Shown here: one piece after another, positions 18,801-30,639 of the stretch
Layout of the letters: each line of letters begins with the position of its first letter
Position numbering within the stretch: position 1 is the first letter of the stretch
Assembly: GCA_038502055.1 (NCBI GenBank)
Contig: JAXRKN010000042.1
Span: 4,030,001-4,094,000, forward strand
Source of the DNA: Tanytarsus gracilentus
Taxonomy: Eukaryota; Arthropoda; Insecta; Diptera; Chironomidae
Direction: 5' to 3'
Length of the DNA: 64,000 nt
The notes under the pieces: generated by a model
What the model saw: the letters and a program-made list of their open reading frames with translations, nothing else
What the model was told of the DNA's origin: nothing
The model's database searches: none
Program-made: the position numbers and the translations under genes

Positions 18801-21800
18801 TATTCTTAACATTCTTGATATTCCCCATTGGTAACATATATTTTAAAATGATGTTTTTGCAAAAAACAGAAGCTTTTTACTGTTGGAGGCATCTAAATTT
18901 TATTTTTTGTGATCTAATTTCTTCTTTAATGGCTGATAATTATTAAGTGTGATGTAATTTTATTTTTAGACAATTTAACAAAAAACAAATTAAGTAAATT
19001 TTTGCAGAATGACAAAAAAGTTCATTTTCTTTTTTCTGCCTCCGATTTGTTTCAACAATCAAACATGTATCTCATGTCCGCGTCTTTAATTAAATCGACA
19101 GTTTCTCTCTTTCTTTTATCGTGGAATAGCACACACAAAAAATGAGTTATGCTGATTAGATCTCTAGATAGACATTAATTCTATATTACATTCATTGCGT
19201 TCAGTGCATGTTTTTTCTCCCTCATCTAAGTACTTTTTGCTCATTACCCTTTACTACTTCACCCACCAAACATCAATGTTCACTTTTCATTGCGTAAGCG
19301 AATGAAAATTTTAAATGAACATTCGTAAAACGAAAATTATGATTAAAATTTTTCGAAATTTTTAACACAATACGCATCTTATTGTAATTTTTTGATGGTT
19401 CGAAAGTTTTTCCTTTCCTTTTTACTCTAACCTCAGCGTCAGCATAGTCACATCCAAAAATGAAAAAAGAAATTCACGTTTACACAATTGATGTTTTTAA
19501 TGAAATTTCCTCCTCCTTCTTTACACCCACAGTTGCTAATGCGCTAACACATATATGTACATATACAAAAAAATTATAATAATAATACTTGTATGTTTTC
19601 TCCCGCTTTTTATCTTTTCACTTTATAATGAATTTAAACATAAATATTTTCTTTTTAAAAGTATCATCTCATAATAATTTTCAAAAAATAAAAGATTTTT
19701 TAATAAATTTCTCTTTGAGACACTGGCATTATGAAAATCCCATGTATTTATATCTATAGTGTGTTTTAATGCCGTTGTTTATGCTTTTGTCAAAAGAAGT
19801 ATTGCAATAAATTATCATAATAAAAATTTCCACCATACATGTTCATGTCTTTTAATGTTTCTTTCCTGATGTTTGGCTGATAAACGCGTTGCTATCGCGT
19901 GTAAATGAGCTTTCTCATCCTTTGTCTTTTCATTACTCATGATGGGTGCTGTGCGCACATATTTCAGTACTCATGTACATTTGTTCTTGCTCATTTAGTT
20001 GAATTTGGTTTTTGAGAATAATTTAATTCTCATATCGAAGACGTATGAAATTTTGCATTTTGGCAGCGATTTCTACTAATTGTAAAAATTAAGACCAAAG
20101 CTCAAAAAAGTGTTTTAAGCTGCAAAAACTTTACAATGGAAAGGTAAATAGTATACAATAAAGCTGGAAGTACTGGACAAAAATGTGGCAGCCACTCACT
20201 GTTCAAACATTGTTTATCCGTTCGTTTTATAAGCCCAGCAAACAGAAAAAATCTGTAAACACAAAAAAATATTTTAAAAGTGCTTAAAACTGAAATATAT
20301 TGCTGGGTAAATCTATTTCATTATTTGTGTGCGGTTATAGGATATTAACCGAAAAACCCACCTTGAATCTAATGCATGCAGAAGCACGATCGCAACATTT
20401 TTGTGATTTTTCCAAACCATTTGAATCTGTTTGCCTTGTAAAATCCCCACTGCTTGTTCTCACCACCATCATTGTTTCTATTGCGGACAACCGTTTTTTT
20501 TTCATCATCAGTTATAAGTGATTAAAAGGGGTTTATTAAAACTTTTTATCGTTTTTCCCCCGAAAAAATAATGGCACGCGCAACATTACAAAGAGAGGGC
20601 AAGAAAATTTATTGGAAAGTATATTTGGACTGTATTTCAAGGCATTATCAAACGATGCCACCGAAGTTTGACTTTTATGATTTTTTGTTCGAACATTAAA
20701 CACGATGTTGTCACGGTGAGAAGGGTTGATTTTTTTTCATTTCGTGGTAACAAGGAAGATTAACAGCATTCAGATAATGATAAGCAATGAACCGTAAGAA
20801 AAGGAAGAAGAGGATGAATGAAAGGGTTGAAAATGTTTCGTGATTCATAATCAGTTATTGAATGGGCTGTAAGACTCCTGTTCAACATTGCATAGAGGGA
20901 TATTATCACGATTTGGGAGTTTTTTTATGAAAAAAAATGTTGAGATTAATGTAATTAATTCGAGTACTTAAAAAAATTCATTTGTGATTACGCTAAATTA
21001 TTTTTATTCTCCTCAGGTTCTATTTCATGTTGCAATTATTTTCTAAAATAAAATTAAAAACTTTGCATCCCATTTACAATGGAATATTTTAATTTATCTT
21101 ATCTTATATATTTTTCATTTTATTTTTTTGCTAAAACTGAAGAGTTCAAAAAAAGCAAAGGATTATAAGAAAAATTATAAAAATGAATCATAAAGAAAAA
21201 TAAAATTCAAGTTTTTTCGGACTATTGAACCATAAAAATGTAAAACTTCCACATGGGACTTACATTTTTAATTAAAGACTATAACCTCAAACTCTGCTCA
21301 ACTTTCTATTGATAAGCTGATGTCAGTGTAAAACCAGGGAGAAAATGTGGAAACTTAATACCTTCTTTAATTTTTTCCATAAGTTAAGTTGTCCTTTCTT
21401 TTTCAAGTTACGTTAAGTTTTAACTTTTTTGAAATATACATAATTTTTATTTTGTATTTTCGTGTTAAAGCATAATATATGGCGTAGCCATAAAAATTAA
21501 TTACTTCTCATTTTAAAATTAATATTTTTTTTTCTTTTTACAAAAATCAGTAAAAAAGCAACAGCCTCGGATTGAAGTAAGTGAAAAAGAATTTCAAAAG
21601 AAGAATAAAATAATCCGATATAAAAATACACATCTAGAGCTATTATAATTTAATGTTACAGAAGCACAAAAAATTAAAAAATGGTCTGTCCGTCCAACCA
21701 CATCTTTTTCCTCTTAAAAAAGATGCAAATAAAAAATTAAGTTTGTGGAGAGGAAGTAAGCCGAAAGAGGGGGAATAACCCGTTCTCATTTATTTCGTGC

Positions 21801-22290
21801 TTGGTTATGCCTCTCGGCCCACGTTTATTAATTCCTGGTCATGAAAAAAGATTTTCCAACATCCATTCAATTTACTTTTTTAAACGCTATCTTTCCATGA
21901 AAGGATTGCGATGTTCTTGTGTCGTGCCTGCTTTTGGTATGCATTGGGGCGATTTGGATGTGGATGAGGGATAAAAAAAATGTAAATTCGCCTTTCACTG
22001 CAGGGAATGAAGTATTTATTCCGTAACCCTCGAAATGCACTTTTCTGCTTAACAATTTTCATCAGTGTCAGCCACACATGTTAAGGCTGAAAAGTGTAAG
22101 AGGCTTTCGCAGAAAGTATAATTAGCTGTAGAGACATGGAAGATTACAACCAGAGAAAATATATGTGAGTAAATGAAAGCGAGGATCATGCATACAGACC
22201 TGCATACAGATGAAATGACATAAGTCTAAATTGGATTTTGGATTTATTTTTGCAGTCAAGAAAATAGTTTAACTTTAGATGCTTCAATTT
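9847..22290. other. Gene-poor AT-rich region
   Basis: About 12 kb without a gene I can support. Open frames here are short and lack recognisable motifs. Small tandem repeats occur: GTAT repeats at 11571-11588 and a GT run at 14048-14064. A TATA-like box at 10963 is followed by a short frame ending at a good donor (GTGGTAAGTAC, about 11050), but no partner exon was found. The region could be intergenic DNA or a long intron. Confidence 0.5.
14048..14064. repeat. GT dinucleotide microsatellite
   Basis: Eight and a half copies of GT in a row, seen directly. No function implied. Confidence 0.9.
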
Positions 22291-22586
22291 TTATGAAAAT
22301 CTCCATATTATAGATAGATAAATAGATAGATGACAAAGAGGTAGCGACACAGGACTAAACCAGGATGGACGCAAACCATGCAGAACTATTAAGATTTCTC
22401 CTAAGAATAGAGTATAAATACCCCTTTTTTCCCCCTCAACAGCAGGCGTCCCCTCAGGAATCGCCCACCTCGGGAGCTGCAACACACATCTTGAGAAAGA
22501 CGCACTAGCGATCGAACAACCCCTCTTTGTAGATATAAATAAAACGTTATGGACGTCCAGCAATGTTATGAAAATCTCCATATTAT
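22291..22586 (-). mobile_element. Retroelement-like insertion with 21-bp target duplication
   Basis: The 21-bp direct repeat TTATGAAAATCTCCATATTA+T occurs at 22291-22311 and 22566-22586 and flanks 254 bp of clearly less AT-rich DNA. Read on the minus strand, the insert ends in a TCTA-type simple repeat (CATCTATCTATTTATCTATCTAT) next to the repeat. A long, variable target duplication with a simple-sequence 3' tail is characteristic of target-primed reverse transcription, so this is probably a 5'-truncated LINE or a SINE. A GTTCGATCG stretch vaguely resembles a Pol III B box, but I see no matching A box, so I do not choose between the two. No reverse transcriptase coding is visible. Confidence 0.65.
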
Positions 22587-23341
22587 GTATATAAATTTAT
22601 GTGGAACGTAAGAACGCAATAGTTCGCTATCGTATTATACTTTGCATTATAAACTTTATAATTAATTACATTTAATTGTTTCTTTTTTCAAAAGCTGTAG
22701 AGAGAAAAAGTTATCATAGAATTAACGAATTTTAAAATAATAATTTTTAAGAGTGAATAAATAACACCAGTTGACATTTTTGAATCCGGTTCCGCTTGTG
22801 AGAGAAATAAAGGGCTTAAGTTGAAATTTTGTGGAAACGAGGCTCTCATTCCTTAAGATTATTATTTGTGTGGTGGAAAAAAGAAGAATTTTGAAGAAGA
22901 GGATGAAGGTTGTGGATCACAGCTCGGTGCGATTTTAATCTCGTGAATTAATTAATGCTAATTAGCTTTAATGAAATCTTACTTCCGTCACCGCAATGCA
23001 GTCGTCTCTCCTTCTTGTGCTTTTTTAAGTGCTTTATGCAACTAGTTGCGAACGCAACTCTCTTAATGTTTGTACATTAACAATAAACAATAAACATAGA
23101 GTTCATTTAGCCTCTGTGTAGCATAGCTGAAACAAAATTTTTATTACAATTACCATTTTGTTATGAAAACGATAAGACTTACTCCTTTTCTCTAAAGATT
23201 TCTCTCAGGATATCCGTGTCTCATAGAAAACGGAACATCTCGAAAGATATATTTTCTATTTCTATTTAAAACTTTGTAAATCAAAACGGTAAATTTTCAA
23301 AAACGATCTTTTTAGTCAAAATTTCCTTTAACTCTTACATT
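22587..23341. other. Intergenic, nothing recognised
   Basis: I see no coding potential or repeat structure between the retroelement-like insertion and the stop codon of the LRR gene. The 3' UTR of the LRR gene must lie in the right part. Confidence 0.5.
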
Positions 23342-24469
23342 TTAAAAGTCAATAGTGTAAATTACTTGTTTGGGGTCAATTTCAACTACTTCCACATTAT
23401 TCTGACATTTAATTTGATTTTGTTCAGTTTGATATGTACTATTCACAGTTTGGATTATGAGTTTAAGTATGGTGAAAAAGAAAATTATAGCACAAGCAAG
23501 AAGAATTACAATCTTCAGTAAGTCTTCTTCTCTCTTAAGATCCTTGATGGTCACGTCTTGATCTCTAAGCTGCTGATTAAGATCCATTATAATGTTTTCC
23601 TCAATATCTTCTCCAACGGTTTTAGCTCTGTCAATCAGGTCAAAGTCGGTCGATTCTAGGTCTGCCATTTTCATAAAGTTTTGATAGCAATTTTCAAGAG
23701 AACTTTCATCTTCAATGTTGCGATCTTTGCTGTCAAAAATTTTTATTAATGGAATCTTTTCCAGCACCGTGTCGTTCGTGCAAGGATTGTTTATTAAGTT
23801 GAATACTTTTACTTGTGGCAATATGTCTAAGAATCCATTAGTTATCGATAAAATCTGATTATTTGCCATGTTAATTCTATTCAGTTGATTATTGTTAGCA
23901 AAAAGTCGTGCATCGAGGAACTCAATCATATTTCCTGACACATCCAAGTTCATAAGATTAGCAAGAGTCGAGAAAGTCGACTGTCCGAAGAAGGCAATTT
24001 GATTTCTACTTAAGTTGAGATTTTCGAGTTGTTCCAGCCCTTGAAAAGCATCTTCACTTACAATTTCAATGTCGTTATAACTTAAATTTATGTCATTGAT
24101 ATTTGGTGCACCATAAAATGTATCCTTGAGGAGTTTTTTAATACTATTACCAGGTAAATGTAAGAATTGCAGATCTGATGCGCCGAAAAAATCTCCATTT
24201 TCTAGTAAACTTAACCCAGGAGTTGTGATCATCAAGCAGAGGAGAGACGGGAGTTTATCGAAAGTAGATTTTGGAATTTTTTCCATTCGACATGAAGCAA
24301 ATTTTAAAGCCAGGATACCACTTTGGTTTTCAGAAATCATCCCATCAAATTTCTCGTCGTCCATATTGTCAAAAGAAATGATGCAATTCTGGCTGGTGCA
24401 TTCAATTGACGGTCTTGGAGTTGTTATTTCAATGGCGTATGCAGCACAAAGCAGGCAAAACACAAACAT
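23342..24469 (-). CDS. Single-pass transmembrane leucine-rich-repeat protein
   Basis: An intronless gene of 375 aa. The first true ATG gives MFVFCLLCAAYA, a typical signal peptide; the frame upstream lacks another ATG. The ectodomain has a short Cys-containing N-cap (IECTSQNCIISF). Roughly residues 55-240 hold LRRs of the x-L-x-x-L-x-L-x-x-N type: LQFLHLPGNSIKKL, INDINLSYNDIEIV, LENLNLSRNQIAFF, LMNLDVSGNMIEFL and LNRINMANNQILSI. An LRR C-cap-like NNPCTND follows, then a charged, coiled-coil-prone stretch. A hydrophobic helix (IVILLACAIIFFFTILKLII, about 318-340) and a 35-residue cytoplasmic tail end the protein. It is probably a cell-surface or secreted-side recognition or adhesion protein, as in the many dipteran LRR families. 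No orthologue is claimed. A TATA box lies about 40 nt upstream. Confidence 0.88.
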   Translation of the reverse strand: MFVFCLLCAAYAIEITTPRPSIECTSQNCIISFDNMDDEKFDGMISENQSGILALKFASCRMEKIPKSTFDKLPSLLCLMITTPGLSLLENGDFFGASDLQFLHLPGNSIKKLLKDTFYGAPNINDINLSYNDIEIVSEDAFQGLEQLENLNLSRNQIAFFGQSTFSTLANLMNLDVSGNMIEFLDARLFANNNQLNRINMANNQILSITNGFLDILPQVKVFNLINNPCTNDTVLEKIPLIKIFDSKDRNIEDESSLENCYQNFMKMADLESTDFDLIDRAKTVGEDIEENIIMDLNQQLRDQDVTIKDLKREEDLLKIVILLACAIIFFFTILKLIIQTVNSTYQTEQNQIKCQNNVEVVEIDPKQVIYTIDF

Positions 24470-24505
24470 TATTGTCCTAGAATTCACCGAAATAAAATTA
24501 AAATT

Positions 24506-24514
24506 CTTTATATA
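24506..24514 (-). promoter_or_regulatory. TATA box of the LRR gene
   Basis: TATATAAAG on the minus strand, 37-45 nt before the LRR protein ATG, implies a very short 5' UTR. A second candidate, TATTTAAAG, lies at 24563-24571 and would give a longer leader. I cannot decide which is used. Confidence 0.45.
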
Positions 24515-24975
24515 TGTTAAAATGATGTTAATTATTACTTCATTTCTCTAAAAATTGTGATGCTTTAAATAGTGCACTGTTCAACCTCACATTCAGAACT
24601 CTGAAGACCTTCACAGAATATAAAAATAAGCATACATAGCTCTATTTGTGTATGAATGTGCGTAAAGAACGAAAGATGAAGAATGTGCGTGTATTGAGAT
24701 TGAAAAAAGAACTACCTGCTACTTATATCCTAAAAATAAATGATCATTCAATTCCTAGACAAGACTGAGGGTTGAGAAGTTCTTAAACTTTAATGTATTA
24801 AGTTTTTCAATAAAACGTGTTCTTTTTTCAATACATGTATATAAAGACAGCACTTGTTGATTCTACTCAAAATATTCACTTGCTACTCATCGGAAGGATT
24901 TTTCTCTCAATGTTGGTACTACTTTTTTGAGTAGCAGGGACGAAGGGATATTTTTGTAGCATCATACGCATCTCC

Positions 24976-25138
24976 TTAAATTTCACTTTGAGCAGTTTTG
25001 TAGCTCTCAAGTGCAGTACGTTGCTTCCAGTTCATCACGGGTCTGACAAGCTTATCTAGTCGCTCGGATAGTGATAAGGATGTCGGCAAAATCGTGCAGC
25101 CTAGCGGGTGGTCTCTTAGACACTTTTTTAAAACATAG
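24976..25138 (-). CDS. Possible terminal exon of an unknown protein
   Basis: A minus-strand frame of 54 codons ends in TAA at 24976-24978. It looks coding: base composition is more balanced than the surroundings, and the peptide (LRDHPLGCTILPTSLSLSER... followed by LDKLVRPVMNWKQRTAL) is of natural, non-repetitive composition. A plausible acceptor, CACATAG, lies just before 25138. I found no upstream exon or ATG. It lies about 500 bp upstream of the LRR gene on the same strand. It may be the last exon of an upstream gene with a long intron, or a remnant. I do not recognise the family. Confidence 0.3.
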
Positions 25139-25155
25139 CTATGTGATTCAATCGA

Positions 25156-28100
25156 TTACCAAGTAAAAAATAACTGCAAAAAAAGTTTCATAATAATTCC
25201 CCTTTTTATATTTCACAAGTGGGTCAATTGAGATGAACACAAAATCGATGGTAAAATCGTGAAATTTTCATCGTGAAACTTTTTTAATAAATTTTCAATT
25301 TTATGAAAATCTCATCTTTGATCTCGCTGATAATCCATCAAACATTCGCGTTTCACGTTCACCTTTGCGTTACGTCAAGAATACATTGGAGGGAGGGAAT
25401 TTTTAATTTAATTCCTCAACCGTTGAATTGGAACGAGCGAAAGCGGGAAAGAAGGAGATGCTGATGATGCTGTTAAGGAGGGATGTAATGTGTTTCAAAT
25501 ATATATATTGTCTATTAAATTTCCGCGAGATATACATTTACGACAAGGAAATTCGTCTTGAACTCCTACTTAGATGGATATGGTGATACAGCAAGTGGAT
25601 GGAGTGATTTAAAAACGTAGAAGAAAAAAATTGAAGTCTCATTTCGCTCGGGGTGAATTTGATGTTTACAAATATATTTGTGACATATTAAAAGTTATTG
25701 CTTGTGACAATTTTAAGACAGTTTTAAAATTGCGATGGCAACAATATAAAGTATGAGGAAGTGAGCATCAATGCTGAATAAAAATTTAATAACTCTTACG
25801 ATAAACGATGCGCTATAGAGTCGCTTAAAGAAGGGGAATGAGGGTTTTTATTGCGAAATCAATCAGCGCGATAAAAATATGATTCACTTTGAAAAAAATA
25901 TAAATATATGAAAAGAATTTTCAATTCGCTTCTTTACACCGCATGCCGTTTCCTGTGAGAGTGTCTTTTCTGCTACATTTGTAAATGAAATATTTATGAC
26001 AAAAGGATACGCGTAGTGTATTACCATATTTTCATTTTTGCGTGCTCACAAAAGCAACTGTAATAAAAATACACATTGACGGAAGTAATAGAAAAAATAT
26101 TTTAAATTTTTAAAGGGATACGAAAGACTTTACTGGGTGACAATTTATTAAAATTTTTATCCATGAGAGATTTATTGATTTCTTTGTTGCCGACATCAAG
26201 TATTGAAAATGTTTTTTTGAAGAAAGATTTCTCTCTTTTTATCTAACGACGTGTCTGTTTATTGGAGCGTGCTTGATCAACCCGAAAAATCAACCCTTTC
26301 CATACGTAACTCGAAATAATCCTTAAATTCTCATACACGTCATCTCATGTTTAAATCTTTCCTGTTTAACTTTGATTAATTGCTATCAAAGCCATCATTT
26401 CTTCCAAACATACCCACGAATAGCAAGAAGATTGAATATCAAATGAATTCCCTATCGAGCGCTCTAAATACCCGAAAAACTTCAACTGATTGGGGGATTG
26501 TTTGATTTTAATGAAGGCTGACTAGAATTTGTTCGGATTTTTAAAGTTGTCATTGCAAAATTAGATTTTTAGAAAATGTGTCAAGCTCCGGAAAAAATTG
26601 ACATTTTTGGAAATGTTCGGAATATTATGAAAATCAATGGGTAGCCTATTCTAGTGTCACATTAAAATTTTTCTCAAACAAACAAATCTAATTCATTATT
26701 TTTTTCAACCCACAATGCCTCCCAACGATAAATTGTTGTTTATGTATGCGTATGCGTAGATTTTTAACCCATTCTCTAAAATGCCATTTGTTAAATTTGA
26801 TCCTGACATATGCACGATGTAGAAGGAGAGTGAGTCGAGGAGTGCTTGAGATTAACGAAGAAAATTCTTTTCCGCTTTTGTTCCTTCAAGTTGAACTTGT
26901 AAACGTCACGATGATATGTGAATCGGTTAAAAGTTACAAAAAAGTATGAGATGGAAAATTTTTCGCTATAGACATCAAATTTAATTAATTATAAGAATTT
27001 TCTTCTTGTGTTGTTGCTGCTGAAAAAGATTGAGAAAATATTTTCGACAAACAAGAAGGTGGAAAGAGGGGATAAAAATCAAATTCACATTTCTAATTTA
27101 ATCAGATGCATGAGCGATACTTTATGTCATGTCAATCGTTCTAAACTGTCTCTTATAAGACTCGCATAAGGGGGATGAAATATGTCTTATTGTAGATTTA
27201 AGTGATTTTCATCCCTTTGATAATTAATGAATGTGTGGTTTTTCTAAGGATATTGATTTTTTTAAATCTGAATCAATACCTTCTTTGTATCTTCGTATAT
27301 TTGTAAAAGTTATACATATATGTTTGAAAACACTTGTAAAAGGAATAATAATTAAAGTTAATACAAAAACAAAACATAACAAAACATAATAAAGTAAAAA
27401 ATACTTAAAAACTAAACTTATAAAACTGTCCTAGTTTTTTATGAAAACCCATTTGCGAAAAAATATGATTTTCATGTGATACGTCTATATTTTTTATCAA
27501 CTCTTTTTACCTTCCTTTCTTTCCACGTTCACTGTAATTTCTTCGGCACTCTTTAGAAATTATTCTTTTTTGATCATCAAGAAAACGTTTGTTTGTATGT
27601 GTGAAAAGCTAGGCTCAACATTGAAATATTTCAAAAAAATATAATATGCATGCTAGTGAGGATGGGAAGGGAGCTTTTGTATACACATTTTTCAAACGAG
27701 AAGAAGGGAATGACATTAAGTGGATGTGAAGGAGGAGGTGGAAACTTCTTGATAATGAGAGCGAAATAAATCATCACTTGAATAAATATTGTTCTAAAAT
27801 TTAACTCATATGTATGATTAGATTTTTGTATGGATTCGAATATTAGCATCAGCAACTGACTTCCCCCAATTTCGGTTTTGTATGGAATGATTAAAATTTG
27901 TTTCAAACTAATTAGCTTCACCAGTTTAATTTTTTTATACAGCTTCGTTCACCATTTTAAACCCGGAAATTAGCCAGTAATCAATTGGTATGGATGTTTT
28001 TGAGTTATGATAATCATGGTCATCCGGTCATGATCATCAAATAACTCACTCACGAACCCCCGAAACTGATCTCTTGATAATTTTAATTTTGAAATTGATA

Positions 28101-30299
28101 TGATGTTAAACAAACATTTATAATTTTATTGAACTTTAGGATTTTTAAGTGATGAGATAATTTTTGGTAATTTTAAAGATTTATCACAACATAATTTCAT
28201 TTTTTCAGTAAGTTAAAAAAATAATCCACCTCCTTCAGATTATACACTGCCAAACCAAAAGATCTTGCGTTTTCTTCGTTTTTCGTCTAAATAAATATTG
28301 TTTTTAAATTAGCATGAAGTTTGCATAAACTTAGGATGTGAAGAAATTAATCAGTCGAGCATTTTCCCTTTCGGATTCGCTGATGATCGAAGAATTATTT
28401 TATGCAAATCAAATTATCATACATGTTTCTCCGCGATAAATTTAAATTGAAAATTATCATTTCGTTAAAAGTACTCCTTGCTTTAGCAAAACTTAATTTA
28501 AAACTGATTTTTGAGAGTAGTCTTGAAAAAACTTACAAGTGAAAAATTGCTTTATAGAAAAGGTGAAAGAATGCCCAAATGTAATTCCGCAATAATAAAA
28601 AAAATAATAACAACTATAATAGGAATCATTTATTTCATTGCCTTCAACTGAATTCACAACTGGCTGATATTTCTTCTTGATAAAGGTATAATAATTTATC
28701 AAAATTAAATTATTTCATTGCCTTACTTTCATATTTCACTTTTTCACATATGTCTATATTATATCATTACCATCACCATAATCATCATGCTGATGCAAGA
28801 AATAGAGAAAATGTCCATGGAGAATATAAGTGGCGAGAATTTATTATTGGAGGGGTTGGTACGAGTGAGTTTGTGAATTGGACCTTTGCGTTGCACTTTA
28901 TTCAATCGAATGGATTTATGGACATAAATATTCAGTAATCATTCATTAATCATTCTTGCGAATCTTTTTCTTGCACTCATTCTTCTCTTTTTTCCCGTCT
29001 CGAAATAAATTATTATGACAAGCTGCAGAAGGTTGTATGGCATAACAATATAGTATTAGCAATCGTTAGGTAATTAAATTCATTCTTACACCTATCAGCT
29101 ACTCATGCTTTCTCATTGTACATAATTCACCCCTCTTTTAAGATGATTTAAGTGTTGAAGAAGTTGAGTTCCAAAAACTATAAGGCCATAAATTTTGATT
29201 ACAATCCAAAGATTGTTCAATATGAATTCCTATATTAATATGTATACGGGAGAGTTAATGATAATTTTTCCCTTTTTGATGATCTTAATTACTATAAATA
29301 GTATCAGCACTTTATGAGAAAATTTATTGACGAAATCATAATCATGTTTGATGCAGTAATTATTTCATCTTTAGACATGATAGTAATTATCAGCACTTTG
29401 CAACATCATTATTAGTAATGAAACTAATATTAATTTTCCCAACATATGCATTAAATAGTCTTTAAAACTTTTTTGTTTTTCTCTCTTTTACATTCGATTG
29501 GTGACTAAATAAATATTATTTAAACTTCTTCGTTTTACCACAATAATTGCATTTATTAATGTGAGCAGGTCATTTATCTTCAAACGATTCAATTAATGAA
29601 ATCTTCCATTGATTTATTCGTTCAGAGTGGCAGGAAATAAGTAGAAATTGATTTTCATCATTCATTGCGTCATGTGGGACATTTCTAAATTTATGTGTTT
29701 TGCACATAAGGATGAATGGATATTTGACTTGGAAGCTGTATCCCATTTGTTGAATACGTCGTGCTATACATAAAGATATTTGACATGTTCATAAATCTAC
29801 TTTGATAGGGATGATGATCCCGATTCGTGCCACAATCAATTTAAGCTATGCATTTGATGTCATTCAATCCATAAATGTGAGTCATGATATATGTGGCTTG
29901 CATACTCTGATACTGTAATGTAAGAGACTCGTCAATTGTTCCTCCATTACTGGCCAAGGCATCTCTACGTGTATTTTCTATAAGGGTAGAAAGCTGATGT
30001 TTGTCTACTTTCAATCGTGAATTGAATTTATAAACATGCGAAATAACCCTCCTTTCTCAAATCCTTCTTTCATCCATATTTCAACATTAGTCAATGGACA
30101 TGTCACACATCGTCGTCGTTCTTGTTACCGTCCCTGTACACATATATTTATGGATATGTAGATATAAAATGCAATGTCAAAAGTCGAAACAAAAGAAAAA
30201 TTATGATTCGATGAATGATTGCTCTTTGCCTCTTTTACCTCATTGCATGAGTTGAATTCATATAAATGAATGACATGGTTTGAGCCTCGCACATATATA
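25156..30299. other. Gene-poor AT-rich region
   Basis: No supportable gene. A hairpin-forming inverted repeat lies around 27992-28037 (GAGTTAT-x-GAT-x-ATCATG against CATGATCATCAAATAACTC). Short open frames elsewhere have random composition. Confidence 0.5.
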
Positions 30300-30639
30300 T
30301 TGGGATATTAAGTTGAAATCTGCTGTTTTTTCGTGACTGGTTTCTTTGGCTTGGTTTAAATAGATAAAATTTTCAAACAAAAATCATATTAAAGTTAAAG
30401 AACAGAGGAAGTTTTTATGTTATTTTTTCTAACATAGGTGACAAACCGACAAATCGTCCCCAAATTTAAAGAAAACATTGCAGTTTTTTAAACCTAAACC
30501 TTTAGGGACTCTTTAGGACAGGCCGTTAAGTTCAAAATATTATTTTTAAATAGCTCATATTTACAACTCAAAAATTTTATCCAACCATGCCAAAGAAACC
30601 AGTCACGAAAAAACAGCAGATTTCAACTTAATATCCCAA
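30300..30639. mobile_element. MITE with 51-bp perfect terminal inverted repeats
   Basis: The first 51 bases (TTGGGATATTAAGTTGAAAT...) and the last 51 are exact reverse complements; similarity continues imperfectly further inward. The element is 340 bp and sits between TA dinucleotides (30298-30299 and 30640-30641), the target duplication expected for Tc1/mariner-superfamily elements. The interior is AT-rich with no coding frame, so it is non-autonomous. Perfect terminal repeats suggest recent insertion. Confidence 0.88.
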
